Shown: positions 54,319-63,939, numbered from the stretch's first letter. The stretch is 64,000 nt of DNA from Thermoflavifilum aggregans (GCF_002797735.1 NZ_PGFG01000001.1:124001-188000), one strand, 5' to 3'. Notes: generated by a model not told the origin, from the sequence alone. Translations and numbers: made by a program.

Positions 54319-56181
54319 TTACCTGCCCATGTACACCATCAACACCTGTATATCACTTGGGTTCACTCCACTGATGCGGCTGGCCTGCCCCAGGGTGCGG
54401 GGCTTGTATTTCATCAGCTTCTGGCGGGCTTCGGTTGAAAGAGCCTGGAGTTTTTCGTAGTTAAACTGTTCCGGTATAGGTACGTCTTCCAGCTGACGCA
54501 TTTTACGGGAAAGTTCCTTTTCTTTTTCAATATAGGCCGCATATTTCAGCTGGATTTCCGTTTGTTCCACAGCCTCTTGGGTATATTTTAGGGCTGTTTC
54601 ACGCAATTGCGGAATCCATTCCACTAACAGCCGCATGGAAATTTCCGGGCGAAGCAGAAATTTGGCCGCTCTTTGTTTTTCCCGAAGCAAAGGCGCACCC
54701 ATGGCTTCAAGATGGGTGTTTACCTGTTCAGGATAAACGGGAAACTCTTCCAGCTCAGCCGAAAATTGCCCAATCTGTTGCTGCTTGTGCTCCACCCTTT
54801 GCATTCGCTCTTGTGAGGCCAGCCCGATCCGGTAGGCAAGCGGTGTTAGCCGCAGGTCTGCATTGTCCTGCCTAAGCAGCGTACGGAATTCCGCACGGGA
54901 GGTGAACATCCGGTATGGCTCGATGGTGCCCTTGTGTACCAGATCATCAATAAGCACACCTATGTAAGCTTCATCCCGACGAAGAATAATCGGTTCTTCG
55001 CCGTGTATTTTGCGGTGGGCATTGATGCCCGCCATCAATCCCTGGCAGGCCGCTTCTTCATAACCGGTAGTACCGTTGATCTGTCCGGCAAAAAACAGAT
55101 TTTCAATGAGCCGGGTTTCTAGGGAAAGATGCAGCTGGGTAGGTGGGAAAAAGTCGTATTCGATGGCATAACCGGGACGGAACATTTTGCAATGCTCAAA
55201 ACCAGGGATTTTTTGCAACGCTTTGTATTGCACTTCTTCCGGAAGAGAGGTGGAAAAACCATTTACATATACTTCGATGGTGTGCCATCCTTCCGGTTCT
55301 ACAAAGATCTGATGGCGTTCCTTATCGGCGAAACGGTTGATTTTGTCTTCGATACTGGGACAATACCGCGGCCCCACTCCCTGAATCCTGCCCTGAAACA
55401 TGGGCGAACGGTCGAATCCGGTTTTCAGGATTTCATGTACTTCGCGGTTGGTGTAGGTAATCCAGCAGCTTTTTTGTTGAGCAGGCTTTGGGGTATCCAG
55501 AAAAGAAAATCCTGTGATTTCTTCATCGCCCTTTTGTTCTTCCATCCGACTGTAATCCAGGGTACGGCCATCCACCCGTGGCGGAGTTCCCGTTTTCAGC
55601 CGGCCGCTCTCAAAACCCAGCTCCACCAGCTGTTCTGTGATACCGGTAGCAGCCCGTTCCGCCACCCTTCCACCACCAAAATGTTTCTCTCCGATATGGA
55701 TCACGCCATTGAGGAAAGTGCCATTGGTCAGTACTACAGCATCAGCTTCAATGCGATGTCCCAGCTGGGTAACGACCCCATAGCAGCGGCGATCTTTGAC
55801 CAGCAGTCCCACTACGGTGTCTTGATAAAAATCTATACGCGGGGTTTGCTCCAGTTTTAGCCGCCAGGTCCAGGAAAATTGCATACGGTCGTTCTGTGCC
55901 CGGGGGCTCCACATGGCCGGGCCTTTGGAGCGGTTCAACATGCGAAACTGAATGGTTGTCAGATCGGTCACAATGCCCGAATACCCTCCCATTGCATCAA
56001 TTTCCCGAATAATCTGTCCTTTGGCCACCCCTCCCATGGCCGGGTTGCAACTCATCTGGGCCATGTTTTGCATATTCATGGTGATCAGCAACACGGAAGA
56101 CCCCAGATTGGCGGCTGCAGCCGCGGCTTCACATCCGGCATGACCGGCCCCTACCACAATCACATTGTATTTCGGGAACAT
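54319..56181 (-). CDS. mnmG: tRNA uridine-5-carboxymethylaminomethyl modification enzyme MnmG (GidA)
   Basis: MnmG, 620 residues, the FAD subunit that with MnmE modifies the wobble uridine of several tRNAs. The FAD site VVGAGHAGCEAA is near residues 9-20; the conserved SCNPAMGGVAKG near 46-57 and the C-terminal LGQASRISGVNPSDIQVL match the family. mnmG often lies near the chromosome origin and par genes. A -7 element sits 19 bases upstream and a parS-type site 58 bases upstream. Confidence 0.97.
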   Translation of the reverse strand: MFPKYNVIVVGAGHAGCEAAAAAANLGSSVLLITMNMQNMAQMSCNPAMGGVAKGQIIREIDAMGGYSGIVTDLTTIQFRMLNRSKGPAMWSPRAQNDRMQFSWTWRLKLEQTPRIDFYQDTVVGLLVKDRRCYGVVTQLGHRIEADAVVLTNGTFLNGVIHIGEKHFGGGRVAERAATGITEQLVELGFESGRLKTGTPPRVDGRTLDYSRMEEQKGDEEITGFSFLDTPKPAQQKSCWITYTNREVHEILKTGFDRSPMFQGRIQGVGPRYCPSIEDKINRFADKERHQIFVEPEGWHTIEVYVNGFSTSLPEEVQYKALQKIPGFEHCKMFRPGYAIEYDFFPPTQLHLSLETRLIENLFFAGQINGTTGYEEAACQGLMAGINAHRKIHGEEPIILRRDEAYIGVLIDDLVHKGTIEPYRMFTSRAEFRTLLRQDNADLRLTPLAYRIGLASQERMQRVEHKQQQIGQFSAELEEFPVYPEQVNTHLEAMGAPLLREKQRAAKFLLRPEISMRLLVEWIPQLRETALKYTQEAVEQTEIQLKYAAYIEKEKELSRKMRQLEDVPIPEQFNYEKLQALSTEARQKLMKYKPRTLGQASRISGVNPSDIQVLMVYMGR

Positions 56182-56200
56182 AGGTTCAACATTTAACCGG

Positions 56201-56208
56201 CAAAATTA
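56201..56208 (-). promoter_or_regulatory. -7 promoter element for mnmG
   Basis: The minus strand reads TAATTTTG, an exact TAnnTTTG match 19 bases before the mnmG ATG. No -33 element is evident. Confidence 0.45.
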
Positions 56209-56238
56209 CCAAAATACAGGCTCCGGGAGGAATTCTTC

Positions 56239-56254
56239 TGTTCCACGTGAAACA
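56239..56254. promoter_or_regulatory. parS-type centromere site 1
   Basis: TGTTCCACGTGAAACA matches the ParB-binding parS consensus (TGTTnCACGTGAAACA) at every defined position. It touches the stop codon of the CAP-domain gene. A second site lies 705 bases away. Confidence 0.85.
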
Positions 56255-56941
56255 TCAGGGTTCACATCCAAAATCTTCCACGACCCAGATTTGTCCGGCT
56301 TTATTTCTTAACACCACAATGCCTGTGCTCCGGTATTGGGGATTTAACAAATTATGTCGATGGCCAAAATCGGGCACCCCTTCATCAATCAGCCAATCGG
56401 CCAACACTTCTTCCGGGGTACGGTTCAGCCCTGTATAAAGATTTTCAGCCCCACAACCAATCCCAGCCTGGCGGAACCTGGCCGCAAAATCCATCCCGTT
56501 GCTCATGGTATGGGAAAGCCGGCCTTGCTGATGGTTGACAATATCACTGGCCAGCAAAAAAGCCGTGTGCCGCAGGCGATCATCCGAACGAAAAGGAGGC
56601 AAAGAGGGACAATGCAAGATTTCTTTCCGGAGAGAATTCACATATTTTGCCGTCACATGAATGGCCCCTTCCTGCCGGAGATAAGGCTCAACCACCTGGC
56701 GGTAAAACCGGGAAGGATCAGCCCGAAGCTGATTGACCAAATCCAGCAAGGCCTGTTCCATGGCCTCATCTCTGGATATATCCTTCGCCAGAATAACAGA
56801 CGAGTAAGGATTTTGGGCTGGCCGCGTCCACACAGGTGAAAAAATAAGCACAAAAAACAAGGAAAGCGCCTCAACAAATTTGCGAATGGAAAAAACCTGC
56901 ATAAGAAACCTTTTACTGGAAAGCTTGCTATCAAATTTCAT
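56255..56941 (-). CDS. CAP (SCP/PR1) domain secreted protein
   Basis: A 228-residue protein with an N-terminal hydrophobic segment (about 22-40) as signal or anchor, although the first 20 residues are rather long and basic (the ATG at codon 14 would shorten them). The CAP domain covers about 60-225: ALLDLVNQLRADPSRFY, LSHTMSNGMDFAARF, GIGCGAENLYTG, and NLLNPQYRSTGI are the usual CAP motif series, with His in RLSHTMSNG and GHRHNLLNP. Extracellular role unknown. It lies exactly between two parS-type sites and 20 bases after ybeY. Confidence 0.88.
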   Translation of the reverse strand: MKFDSKLSSKRFLMQVFSIRKFVEALSLFFVLIFSPVWTRPAQNPYSSVILAKDISRDEAMEQALLDLVNQLRADPSRFYRQVVEPYLRQEGAIHVTAKYVNSLRKEILHCPSLPPFRSDDRLRHTAFLLASDIVNHQQGRLSHTMSNGMDFAARFRQAGIGCGAENLYTGLNRTPEEVLADWLIDEGVPDFGHRHNLLNPQYRSTGIVVLRNKAGQIWVVEDFGCEP

Positions 56942-56943
56942 GC

Positions 56944-56959
56944 TGTTTCACGTGAAACA
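56944..56959. promoter_or_regulatory. parS-type centromere site 2
   Basis: TGTTTCACGTGAAACA is a perfect 16-base palindrome and an exact parS consensus site, placed in the 20-base gap between the CAP-domain gene and ybeY. Together with site 1 it suggests a ParB loading zone. Confidence 0.9.
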
Positions 56960-56961
56960 TT

Positions 56962-57420
56962 TCATGAAGCGTCCTTCAATTTATGCCAAAAATCAAGATA
57001 AACATCTTCCCTAGCCCGCATCCGTTTCTGATCTGCTTCCCTATGATCATCATATCCACACAAATGCAGGGCGCCATGAAAAATTACGCGCACAAGCTCG
57101 TCTTCAAAGGGAACTCCAAACCGGTGAGCATTCTCGTGCACCCTTTCCACACTGATGTAAATTTCTGCCTCAACAGGAGCCCCGGCGAATGGGGTGAGAT
57201 CAAAAGTCAAAATATCCGTATAGGTATCGTGCTGGAGATATTGCTGATTCAGCTCCCACAAAAAATCATCCCGGCAAAACACATATAAAAGCTTGAGAAA
57301 AGACTTTTGTTCCTGATCAAAAAGATAAGAAAGCGCCTGCCGGATACGATTCCTTGTCAGCGGTGGTCGAAAAGGATTGCTTACTTCATGGCTCGCAAAT
57401 AAAATCCGGGGTTTTACCAT
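56962..57420 (-). CDS. ybeY: Endoribonuclease YbeY
   Basis: YbeY, 152 residues from the ATG at 57420, a zinc-dependent RNase for 16S rRNA 3' maturation and ribosome quality control. The metal site is HGALHLCGYDDH, with His115, His119 and an Asp/His at 125-126 as ligands; the region TDILTFDL also matches the family. The frame is open 38 codons upstream through sequence that is not YbeY-like. It is divergent from feoA with 73 bases between, and precedes the CAP gene. Confidence 0.94.
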   Translation of the reverse strand: MVKPRILFASHEVSNPFRPPLTRNRIRQALSYLFDQEQKSFLKLLYVFCRDDFLWELNQQYLQHDTYTDILTFDLTPFAGAPVEAEIYISVERVHENAHRFGVPFEDELVRVIFHGALHLCGYDDHREADQKRMRAREDVYLDFWHKLKDAS

Positions 57421-57467
57421 TTGTGCAAAAGGATAACAATGTGGGTACAAAAGTCTGGTTTTTCCTG

Positions 57468-57475
57468 TAGATTTG
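57468..57475 (+). promoter_or_regulatory. -7 promoter element for feoA
   Basis: TAGATTTG matches TAnnTTTG, 18 bases before the feoA ATG at 57494. It covers the TTG at 57473 that would otherwise be an upstream start. Confidence 0.5.
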
Positions 57476-57493
57476 TCTCGAATTTCATTGCAC

Positions 57494-57742
57494 ATGATCC
57501 GGTTATCTGCCCTCGGCATTGGTAAAAAAGCCATTATCCGCTCCTTCGAAGAAGACGATATCTATCTGAAGCTCATGGAGATGGGCTGCGTGCCCGGCGA
57601 GCTGGTGGAAGTCCAGAAAGTAGCATTGTTCGGCGATCCGATTTCCATTACCGTGGCGGGCTATCACCTAAGCCTTCGTAAAAAAGAGGCCGATCACATC
57701 TGGGTGGAGGAAATCCTGGAAAAACAAACTTCCCTGTACTGA
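57494..57742 (+). CDS. feoA: Ferrous iron transport protein A
   Basis: FeoA, 82 residues, a small SH3-like cytoplasmic protein that supports FeoB. Family marks: MIRLSALGIGKKAIIRSF, KLMEMGCVPGELVEVQ, FGDPISITVAGYHLSLRKKEA. It is standalone: feoB lies 37 kb away in this window and no other feo gene is adjacent. It ends one base before the stop of the convergent AraC-type gene. Confidence 0.93.
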   Translation: MIRLSALGIGKKAIIRSFEEDDIYLKLMEMGCVPGELVEVQKVALFGDPISITVAGYHLSLRKKEADHIWVEEILEKQTSLY

Positions 57743-57743
57743 T

Positions 57744-58643
57744 TCAATTCAGGTTTCGGAATTCAGAAGGAGAAATTCCCACCTTCTGTTTAAACAATCG
57801 GGTAAAATGCTGCGGATAGCGAAATCCCAGCGCATAGGCCACCTCGCTGACAGATTTGCTATAATCAAATAATTTCTCTTTGGCCACCTCGATGAGGCGC
57901 GACTGAATGTATTCCTGTGCCGATACCCCCATTTCCCGTTTGACCAGATCACCAAAATAATTCGGTGAAAGATGCAGCAGCTCAGCAAACTGGCTGACCG
58001 AAGGCAGGCCTTCATCGGCCATCTTTCCGGAGTACAAGTATGCATGCAAAAGAGCCTCAAACTGTTCGAGAATACCCTTGTTCACATGCTCGCGGGTCGT
58101 GAACTGCCGGTCGTAAAACCGTACACAGTAATTCAGAAACAGCTCAATGTTGGAAACAATCAGCCTGCGGCTGTGCTTGTCAACAAAATGCATGAGTTCA
58201 CCCTGTATTTTATCCAGACAATCCAGCACAATTTCACGCTCCCGTTCGGAGATGTGCAGGGCTTCGTTGGACTGATATCCAAAAAAAGTGTACTCATGGA
58301 TATGATTGCCCAAGGAGGTTCCATGAATCAAATCCGGATGAAAAGCCAAAACATACCCTCTGGGCTGCACTTCCGGCTTGCGAGTTACTCCCACAACCTG
58401 TCCGGGGGCAATGAAAACCAGCGTGCCTTCTTGATAATCATAGGTAGCCCTGCCGTAGGTCAGGTCTCCACATTTCACATCCTTCAGAAAAATCGCATAA
58501 AATCCAAAATAAATCTTTGAGCCCTCTTTGGCCGGACCGGGAGAACGCGACAGATCGATGACAGTAACCAGCGGATGCAGCGTTTCATGCTGATAAGCCT
58601 GGTTATATTCAGCAATGGTTTCAAACCGAATCAGTTGTTCCAT
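57744..58643 (-). CDS. AraC family transcriptional regulator
   Basis: A 299-residue regulator. The N-terminal cupin-like sensor domain spans about 25-175 (GSKIYFGFYAIFLKDV; EGTLVFIAPGQVVGV). The C-terminal AraC DNA-binding region at about 195-298 has two helix-turn-helix units (VSQFAELLHLSPNYFGDLVKRE and VSEVAYALGFRYPQHFTRLFKQ in pieces, then GISPSEFR). It is divergent from the cupin and aldo-keto reductase genes, so it probably controls them. The effector is unknown. Confidence 0.92.
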   Translation of the reverse strand: MEQLIRFETIAEYNQAYQHETLHPLVTVIDLSRSPGPAKEGSKIYFGFYAIFLKDVKCGDLTYGRATYDYQEGTLVFIAPGQVVGVTRKPEVQPRGYVLAFHPDLIHGTSLGNHIHEYTFFGYQSNEALHISEREREIVLDCLDKIQGELMHFVDKHSRRLIVSNIELFLNYCVRFYDRQFTTREHVNKGILEQFEALLHAYLYSGKMADEGLPSVSQFAELLHLSPNYFGDLVKREMGVSAQEYIQSRLIEVAKEKLFDYSKSVSEVAYALGFRYPQHFTRLFKQKVGISPSEFRNLN

Positions 58644-58662
58644 GGAGAAAAACTTACCTGAT

Positions 58663-58670
58663 CAAATTTA
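58663..58670 (-). promoter_or_regulatory. -7 promoter element for araC-type gene
   Basis: The minus strand reads TAAATTTG, matching TAnnTTTG, 19 bases before the ATG. The remaining divergent gap to 58865 holds no gene; no clear AraC site was identified. Confidence 0.45.
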
Positions 58671-58865
58671 CACTGCCGGAATGAGCTTTTTCCAGGCTTA
58701 TTGCTAAATCCGGAAAAATGGTAAATGAAACCGGAATTTATATACCTATCCAGTCATCTTGAATAGAGAATTTTGCATCGGATAGTTTTTAAAATTGACG
58801 AATCCTATCGGGTGTCCTGAGAAACATCTCGCAAAACCCATTCATTAACCATTAAACCCAAGCTT

Positions 58866-60280
<1,415 letters not shown>

Positions 60281-60319
60281 GCCTCTTTATCGCTCAGTTT
60301 ATTGATCTGCCTATTTCCG

Positions 60320-60358
60320 TTCCGGCTGTTGTGCCCGGCAAAGGCACAACGGCCGGAA
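60320..60358 (+). terminator. Long hairpin after aldo/keto reductase gene
   Basis: Two 16-base arms (TTCCGGCTGTTGTGCC and GGCACAACGGCCGGAA) form a near-perfect stem with one T-G pair and a 7-base loop. No U tract follows (AAAGGG), so it may stabilise or block rather than end transcription by the classical mechanism. Confidence 0.5.
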
Positions 60359-60399
60359 AAGGGAAATGATTGCCAGAACCGCTCAAAAACATCCACAAT

Positions 60400-61203
60400 A
60401 TGCATATCAAACATTGGTTTTGGGTATCTCTTTTCAGCGCCGGATCCCTGCCCGCTTTTTCCCAGACAACCGAAAGCACAAAGAAGCTGTATCATTTCTC
60501 GGGATCGGCCTCTGTAACTAACAATGGCATTGCCCTGGTACCAAATTTTTCCTTAAACCGACCAGCAGCCATTTTTCTGTTTTCTTTTGGCGGAAAAAGA
60601 TTTTCTGTTGAGCCTGATATCCGTTTTTCTCTTGATGCCAAGCCTTGGACCATGCTGTTCTGGAGCCGATATCAGATTATTCCGGAAGGAAAATTTCAAT
60701 TGCGCACCGGTGCCCATCTGGGCTTGAATTACAAAATCAACACGCTACCGGTGGATGGAACGCCCACAAAGCTGAATGTAGTGAGAAGATATCTCGCTGC
60801 CGAGCTGGTTCCCACCTATCACATTTCTTCTCGCCTGGGTTTGGGTGCTTATTACCTTTATGCACGGGGACTGGATGCGGGTACAATTGTCAATTCCCAT
60901 TTTGTTTTGTTCAGTGCCAACCTGAATCCAATTCTGCCTGCAGCCGGATCTGAATCTCTGATAAAACGGTTTTACCTGACGACCTCTCCACAGGTTTATT
61001 ATCTGAATCAGGATGGCCTATCAGGAGCGTATCTGAACGTCAATATGCAGGTTGGCATTCACGATTTTCCCCTATCGTTGTCTTCTACCTTCAATGAAAA
61101 GCTTCATTCCCGGATTGCGGGAAAAAGCCTGATATGGAACGTCAGCCTGGTATATGCATTTCAAACAACGCTGACAAAGGCTTCCGCCCCGGTACTTCCT
61201 TAA
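60400..61203 (+). CDS. Exported protein, probable outer membrane beta-barrel
   Basis: A 267-residue protein with a signal peptide from the ATG at 60400 (MHIKHWFWVSLFSAGSLPAFSQ). The mature part alternates polar and hydrophobic residues with many aromatic positions (FSFGGKRFSVEPDIRFSLDAKPWTMLFWSRY in segments), typical of barrel strands. Repeated Tyr/Leu-rich hairpins follow. I recognise no family, so function is unknown. It stands between the reductase and the radical SAM gene, both on the plus strand. The frame is open ten codons upstream but without a signal. Confidence 0.7.
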   Translation: MHIKHWFWVSLFSAGSLPAFSQTTESTKKLYHFSGSASVTNNGIALVPNFSLNRPAAIFLFSFGGKRFSVEPDIRFSLDAKPWTMLFWSRYQIIPEGKFQLRTGAHLGLNYKINTLPVDGTPTKLNVVRRYLAAELVPTYHISSRLGLGAYYLYARGLDAGTIVNSHFVLFSANLNPILPAAGSESLIKRFYLTTSPQVYYLNQDGLSGAYLNVNMQVGIHDFPLSLSSTFNEKLHSRIAGKSLIWNVSLVYAFQTTLTKASAPVLP

Positions 61204-61292
61204 AACCAACCCATTGTTGTTTCTCTGCCCCTGGATGGGCCAGGGTTCCTGCAAAAATCTTACCTTCGATACAACTGAACAGGGGGATAGCT

Positions 61293-62318
61293 ATGAACCG
61301 GGCTGAATGGCAAGATGCGCTGCGTTTTTTAAAAAAGGGCACGCCCCGGCGATATCTAAACGCTGCCCGGGTTTTGGGTAGTTATTATCTAAGCAAATGG
61401 ACGCATCGGCCCATCCAATGGGGCTTTCCCATTGCGCTATCCGTTGAACCCACAACAGCCTGCAACCTACGCTGCCCGGAATGCCCCAGCGGACTTCGGG
61501 CTTTTACCCGCGCAACAGGAAAAATCAACCCTGCTTTTTTCCGGCAGATCATCGATGAACTCCATCAGGACTTGTGGTATCTGATCTTTTATTTTCAGGG
61601 AGAGCCTTATCTGCATCCGCAACTGCTGGACATGGTTGCATATGCCCATCAGAAAGGCATTTACACAGCTACCTCCACCAATGCACATTTTCTGGACACA
61701 TCCCATGCCCGGCAAACTGTGGAAAGCGGCCTGGATCGACTGATTATTTCCATTGACGGAACCACGCAGGATGTATATCAGCAATACCGCCGAGCAGGGC
61801 AGCTGGAAAAAGTGCTGGCCGGCGCCCGGGAAATCGTCAGATGGAAACGGGAACTTCATTCCCCTACCCCCTATGTATTTTTCCAGTTTCTGGTGGTAAA
61901 ACCCAATCAGCATCAGATTCCGGAAATCAAGCGATTGGCAAAGGAAATCGGGGTGGATGGCGTACGATTCAAAACCGCTCAGATTTATGACTATCAAAAC
62001 GGAAATCCACTGATACCCGATTTGGATCATTATTCCCGATACAAAAAAATGCCGGATGGCAGCTACCGGTTGAAAAACAAACTATCCAACCATTGCTGGA
62101 AACTCTGGCATTCACCCGTAATTACCTGGGATGGATGGGTAGTGCCCTGTTGTTTTGACAAAGATGCCAGCCATAAAATGGGCAACCTGAAAGAACAGTC
62201 TTTTCGTAAAATCTGGCATAACGAACAGTATTCTCATTTTCGGCAACAATTACTCAAAGGTCGCAGGCACATTGATATTTGCCAGAACTGCAGCGAGGGT
62301 ACCCGTGTGTGGGGATAA
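61293..62318 (+). CDS. Radical SAM protein with SPASM-like C-terminus
   Basis: A 341-residue enzyme. The cluster cysteines are C57, C61 and C64 in ACNLRCPECPSG; the next strands have FYFQGEPYLHP and LIISIDGTTQDVY. C-terminal cysteines (NHCWKLWHSP; VPCCFDKDA; ICQNCSEG) form a SPASM-like auxiliary cluster site. Such enzymes modify peptides or small molecules; no peptide precursor is visible nearby. The ATG at 61293 avoids an open upstream frame that overlaps the previous gene. Confidence 0.88.
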   Translation: MNRAEWQDALRFLKKGTPRRYLNAARVLGSYYLSKWTHRPIQWGFPIALSVEPTTACNLRCPECPSGLRAFTRATGKINPAFFRQIIDELHQDLWYLIFYFQGEPYLHPQLLDMVAYAHQKGIYTATSTNAHFLDTSHARQTVESGLDRLIISIDGTTQDVYQQYRRAGQLEKVLAGAREIVRWKRELHSPTPYVFFQFLVVKPNQHQIPEIKRLAKEIGVDGVRFKTAQIYDYQNGNPLIPDLDHYSRYKKMPDGSYRLKNKLSNHCWKLWHSPVITWDGWVVPCCFDKDASHKMGNLKEQSFRKIWHNEQYSHFRQQLLKGRRHIDICQNCSEGTRVWG

Positions 62319-62627
62319 TCAGGTCTTTGCCTGGCTGGACTTTCGCTTCCCGCTCCAGTCTGCAATTTTTTTCAGCAGCCACAACTGCGCTACGGAAAAA
62401 AGAAATTTATATACCCCTGGCGAGGGTCCGTTTTTTCTGAACAACAACTGCAGCAAACTTTTACCCAGGCCTTTGCTGGTATCCAAAACTGTATTCCAGA
62501 TCAGCTCTCCGCTATGGTTGTACACATACACCCATTGGCGGGCGAGTGCTTCTTCCTGTTCTGCACAAGCTTTTCGCAACCTGCGATATTCAGTCTTTAA
62601 TTCTTCAAATGCATCTTTTGATGGCAT
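62319..62627 (-). CDS. Hypothetical protein, last gene of the YtxH-holin operon
   Basis: A 102-residue protein not recognised as a family. The N-terminus is a charged helix (SKDAFEELKTEYRRLRKAC, probably coiled), followed by an aromatic stretch (WVYVYNHSGELIW) and a hydrophobic segment near 75-88. The ATG at 62627 lies 9 bases after the stop of the holin-like gene, so it belongs to the same operon. Function unknown. Confidence 0.6.
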   Translation of the reverse strand: MPSKDAFEELKTEYRRLRKACAEQEEALARQWVYVYNHSGELIWNTVLDTSKGLGKSLLQLLFRKNGPSPGVYKFLFSVAQLWLLKKIADWSGKRKSSQAKT

Positions 62628-62636
62628 ACATGCAGT

Positions 62637-62996
62637 TTAATGTTCATCGTTTTCATCCAGGAAAGTATGGATCACCAGGTTGGCAATGGGACGCAAAAAA
62701 ATCTGCCGGCGGAATACATACACCAGCATAAAAATCAGGATATACAGCACAGCTACTGCCAGGAATCCCAATGCATAGCTGCCCATCCATGCTCCCAGCC
62801 AGTATCCCAGGGCTATTCCCAAAAAAATCACCACCAACAGCACAATAAAGCCAGCAAGCAGCACACCTAGAATAAGGCTGATAGCTTTTACCAGTCGTAT
62901 CAACAGCCGGGTCCGCACAAGGGCAATCCGCGTCTGAAGATATTGCAATAATAGCTTGCGTAATTCTTCCAAAACTGTAAACAAATTCTCGTTCAT
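62637..62996 (-). CDS. Holin-X-like membrane protein
   Basis: A 119-residue protein with a charged N-terminal helix (1-35) and two long hydrophobic hairpins (about 36-62 and 72-95), ending in a basic then acidic tail. This is the pattern of the putative holin-X/DUF1469 group, commonly paired with YtxH-domain proteins in envelope-stress operons. It is not phage-related here. Spacing to both neighbours is 9 bases. Confidence 0.75.
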   Translation of the reverse strand: MNENLFTVLEELRKLLLQYLQTRIALVRTRLLIRLVKAISLILGVLLAGFIVLLVVIFLGIALGYWLGAWMGSYALGFLAVAVLYILIFMLVYVFRRQIFLRPIANLVIHTFLDENDEH

Positions 62997-63005
62997 ATGC
63001 TCGGG

Positions 63006-63218
63006 TTATGATTCTTCTTCCCGCGAAGTCATTTCCTGCAGCCAAGATGCGCCTTTATCCAGTTGATCTTCGATATCCGCACGCCACTTGTTGAGTTTTG
63101 CTTTCATTTCATCCACAATTTCATCTACCTTTTCGGAATGCAGGAAATAGCCGATGATAGCGCCCACGGCGATCCCCAGCAAAAAAGCACTGGTGTCTTT
63201 CCATTTGGAATCTGCCAT
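63006..63218 (-). CDS. YtxH domain protein
   Basis: A 70-residue protein with an N-terminal glycine-rich membrane helix (FLLGIAVGAIIGYFL) and a charged coiled tail (KVDEIVDEMKAKLNKW). This is the YtxH family, often induced by general or envelope stress. It is the first gene of a three-gene operon with the holin-like and hypothetical genes. Confidence 0.85.
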   Translation of the reverse strand: MADSKWKDTSAFLLGIAVGAIIGYFLHSEKVDEIVDEMKAKLNKWRADIEDQLDKGASWLQEMTSREEES

Positions 63219-63297
63219 ATGTTTAAATTTTTTGTATGGATTTGTTTAGCTCAAATTACGCAAAACCTTCTTTATCAACAATTGTGCATGGGGTTTT

Positions 63298-63870
63298 TCA
63301 TCTGTAATAATGGCTGTTTTCAATTTCCCGGGCTACGGAATCCGGTACCAGATAACGAATGGGCTTACCTTCCCGGATGCGTCTCCGAATCAGGGAAGCT
63401 GAAATATCCAGCAAAGGCGCCTGGACGATTTGCCCTTGCGGAGGCAAATCGTCTGGTTTTACCGGAAAACCCGCACGCGGATAGATGTAAAAACCCACAT
63501 GTGCCTGAATCCAGCCTGCATTCTTCCATCTGGGAAAATTCTGCAGGCTGTCGCTTCCCATAATTAAGGCAAACTGATGGTGGGGATATTTTTCAAACAA
63601 ATAAGCCAATGTATCGGCTGTATAGGATGGTTTGGGCAGGGAAAATTCCACGGCTGAGGCTTCCAACCTGGGATCGCCCTCCACAGCCAGCTGTGCGAGA
63701 TGCAGGCGCTGATATTCATTCAGCAGGGAACCAGCAGGTTTAAACGGATTCTGCGGGCTCACCACCAGCCAGACTTTATCCAGATCAGTTTCATAAGCCA
63801 GATAGCTAGCGATGATCAGGTGCCCGTGGTGGATGGGATTAAATGAGCCAAAGAAAAGTCCGATTTTCAT
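63298..63870 (-). CDS. nadD: Nicotinate-nucleotide adenylyltransferase
   Basis: NadD, 190 residues, transfers AMP to nicotinate mononucleotide in NAD synthesis. The nucleotidyltransferase motif GSFNPIHHGHL is at residues 8-18, and the second signature is SASLIRRRIREG near 155-166. The start ATG at 63870 is close to the divergent tRNA-Thr gene. Gap to the YtxH gene is 79 bases. Confidence 0.95.
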   Translation of the reverse strand: MKIGLFFGSFNPIHHGHLIIASYLAYETDLDKVWLVVSPQNPFKPAGSLLNEYQRLHLAQLAVEGDPRLEASAVEFSLPKPSYTADTLAYLFEKYPHHQFALIMGSDSLQNFPRWKNAGWIQAHVGFYIYPRAGFPVKPDDLPPQGQIVQAPLLDISASLIRRRIREGKPIRYLVPDSVAREIENSHYYR

Positions 63871-63893
63871 GTTGACGAGCCGGTGTATGGAGG

Positions 63894-63928
63894 TTTGCCA
63901 ACAAAATTGCGGAAATTCTGTAGGTTTG
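63894..63928 (+). promoter_or_regulatory. Promoter for tRNA-Thr
   Basis: TTTG (63894-63897), a 23-base spacer and TAGGTTTG (63921-63928) fit the Bacteroidota pattern, with spacing slightly long. The tRNA 5' end is 32 bases downstream. Confidence 0.45.
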
Positions 63929-63939
63929 CAGCCGAAAAC

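Noticed and set aside
55129-55860. 243-codon plus-strand frame
   Set aside because: Antisense to mnmG, with low-quality composition and no family resemblance.
61221-61250. Hairpin CCCTGG-N5-CCAGGG as terminator
   Set aside because: The stem is only 6 bp with no T tract; kept out as too weak.
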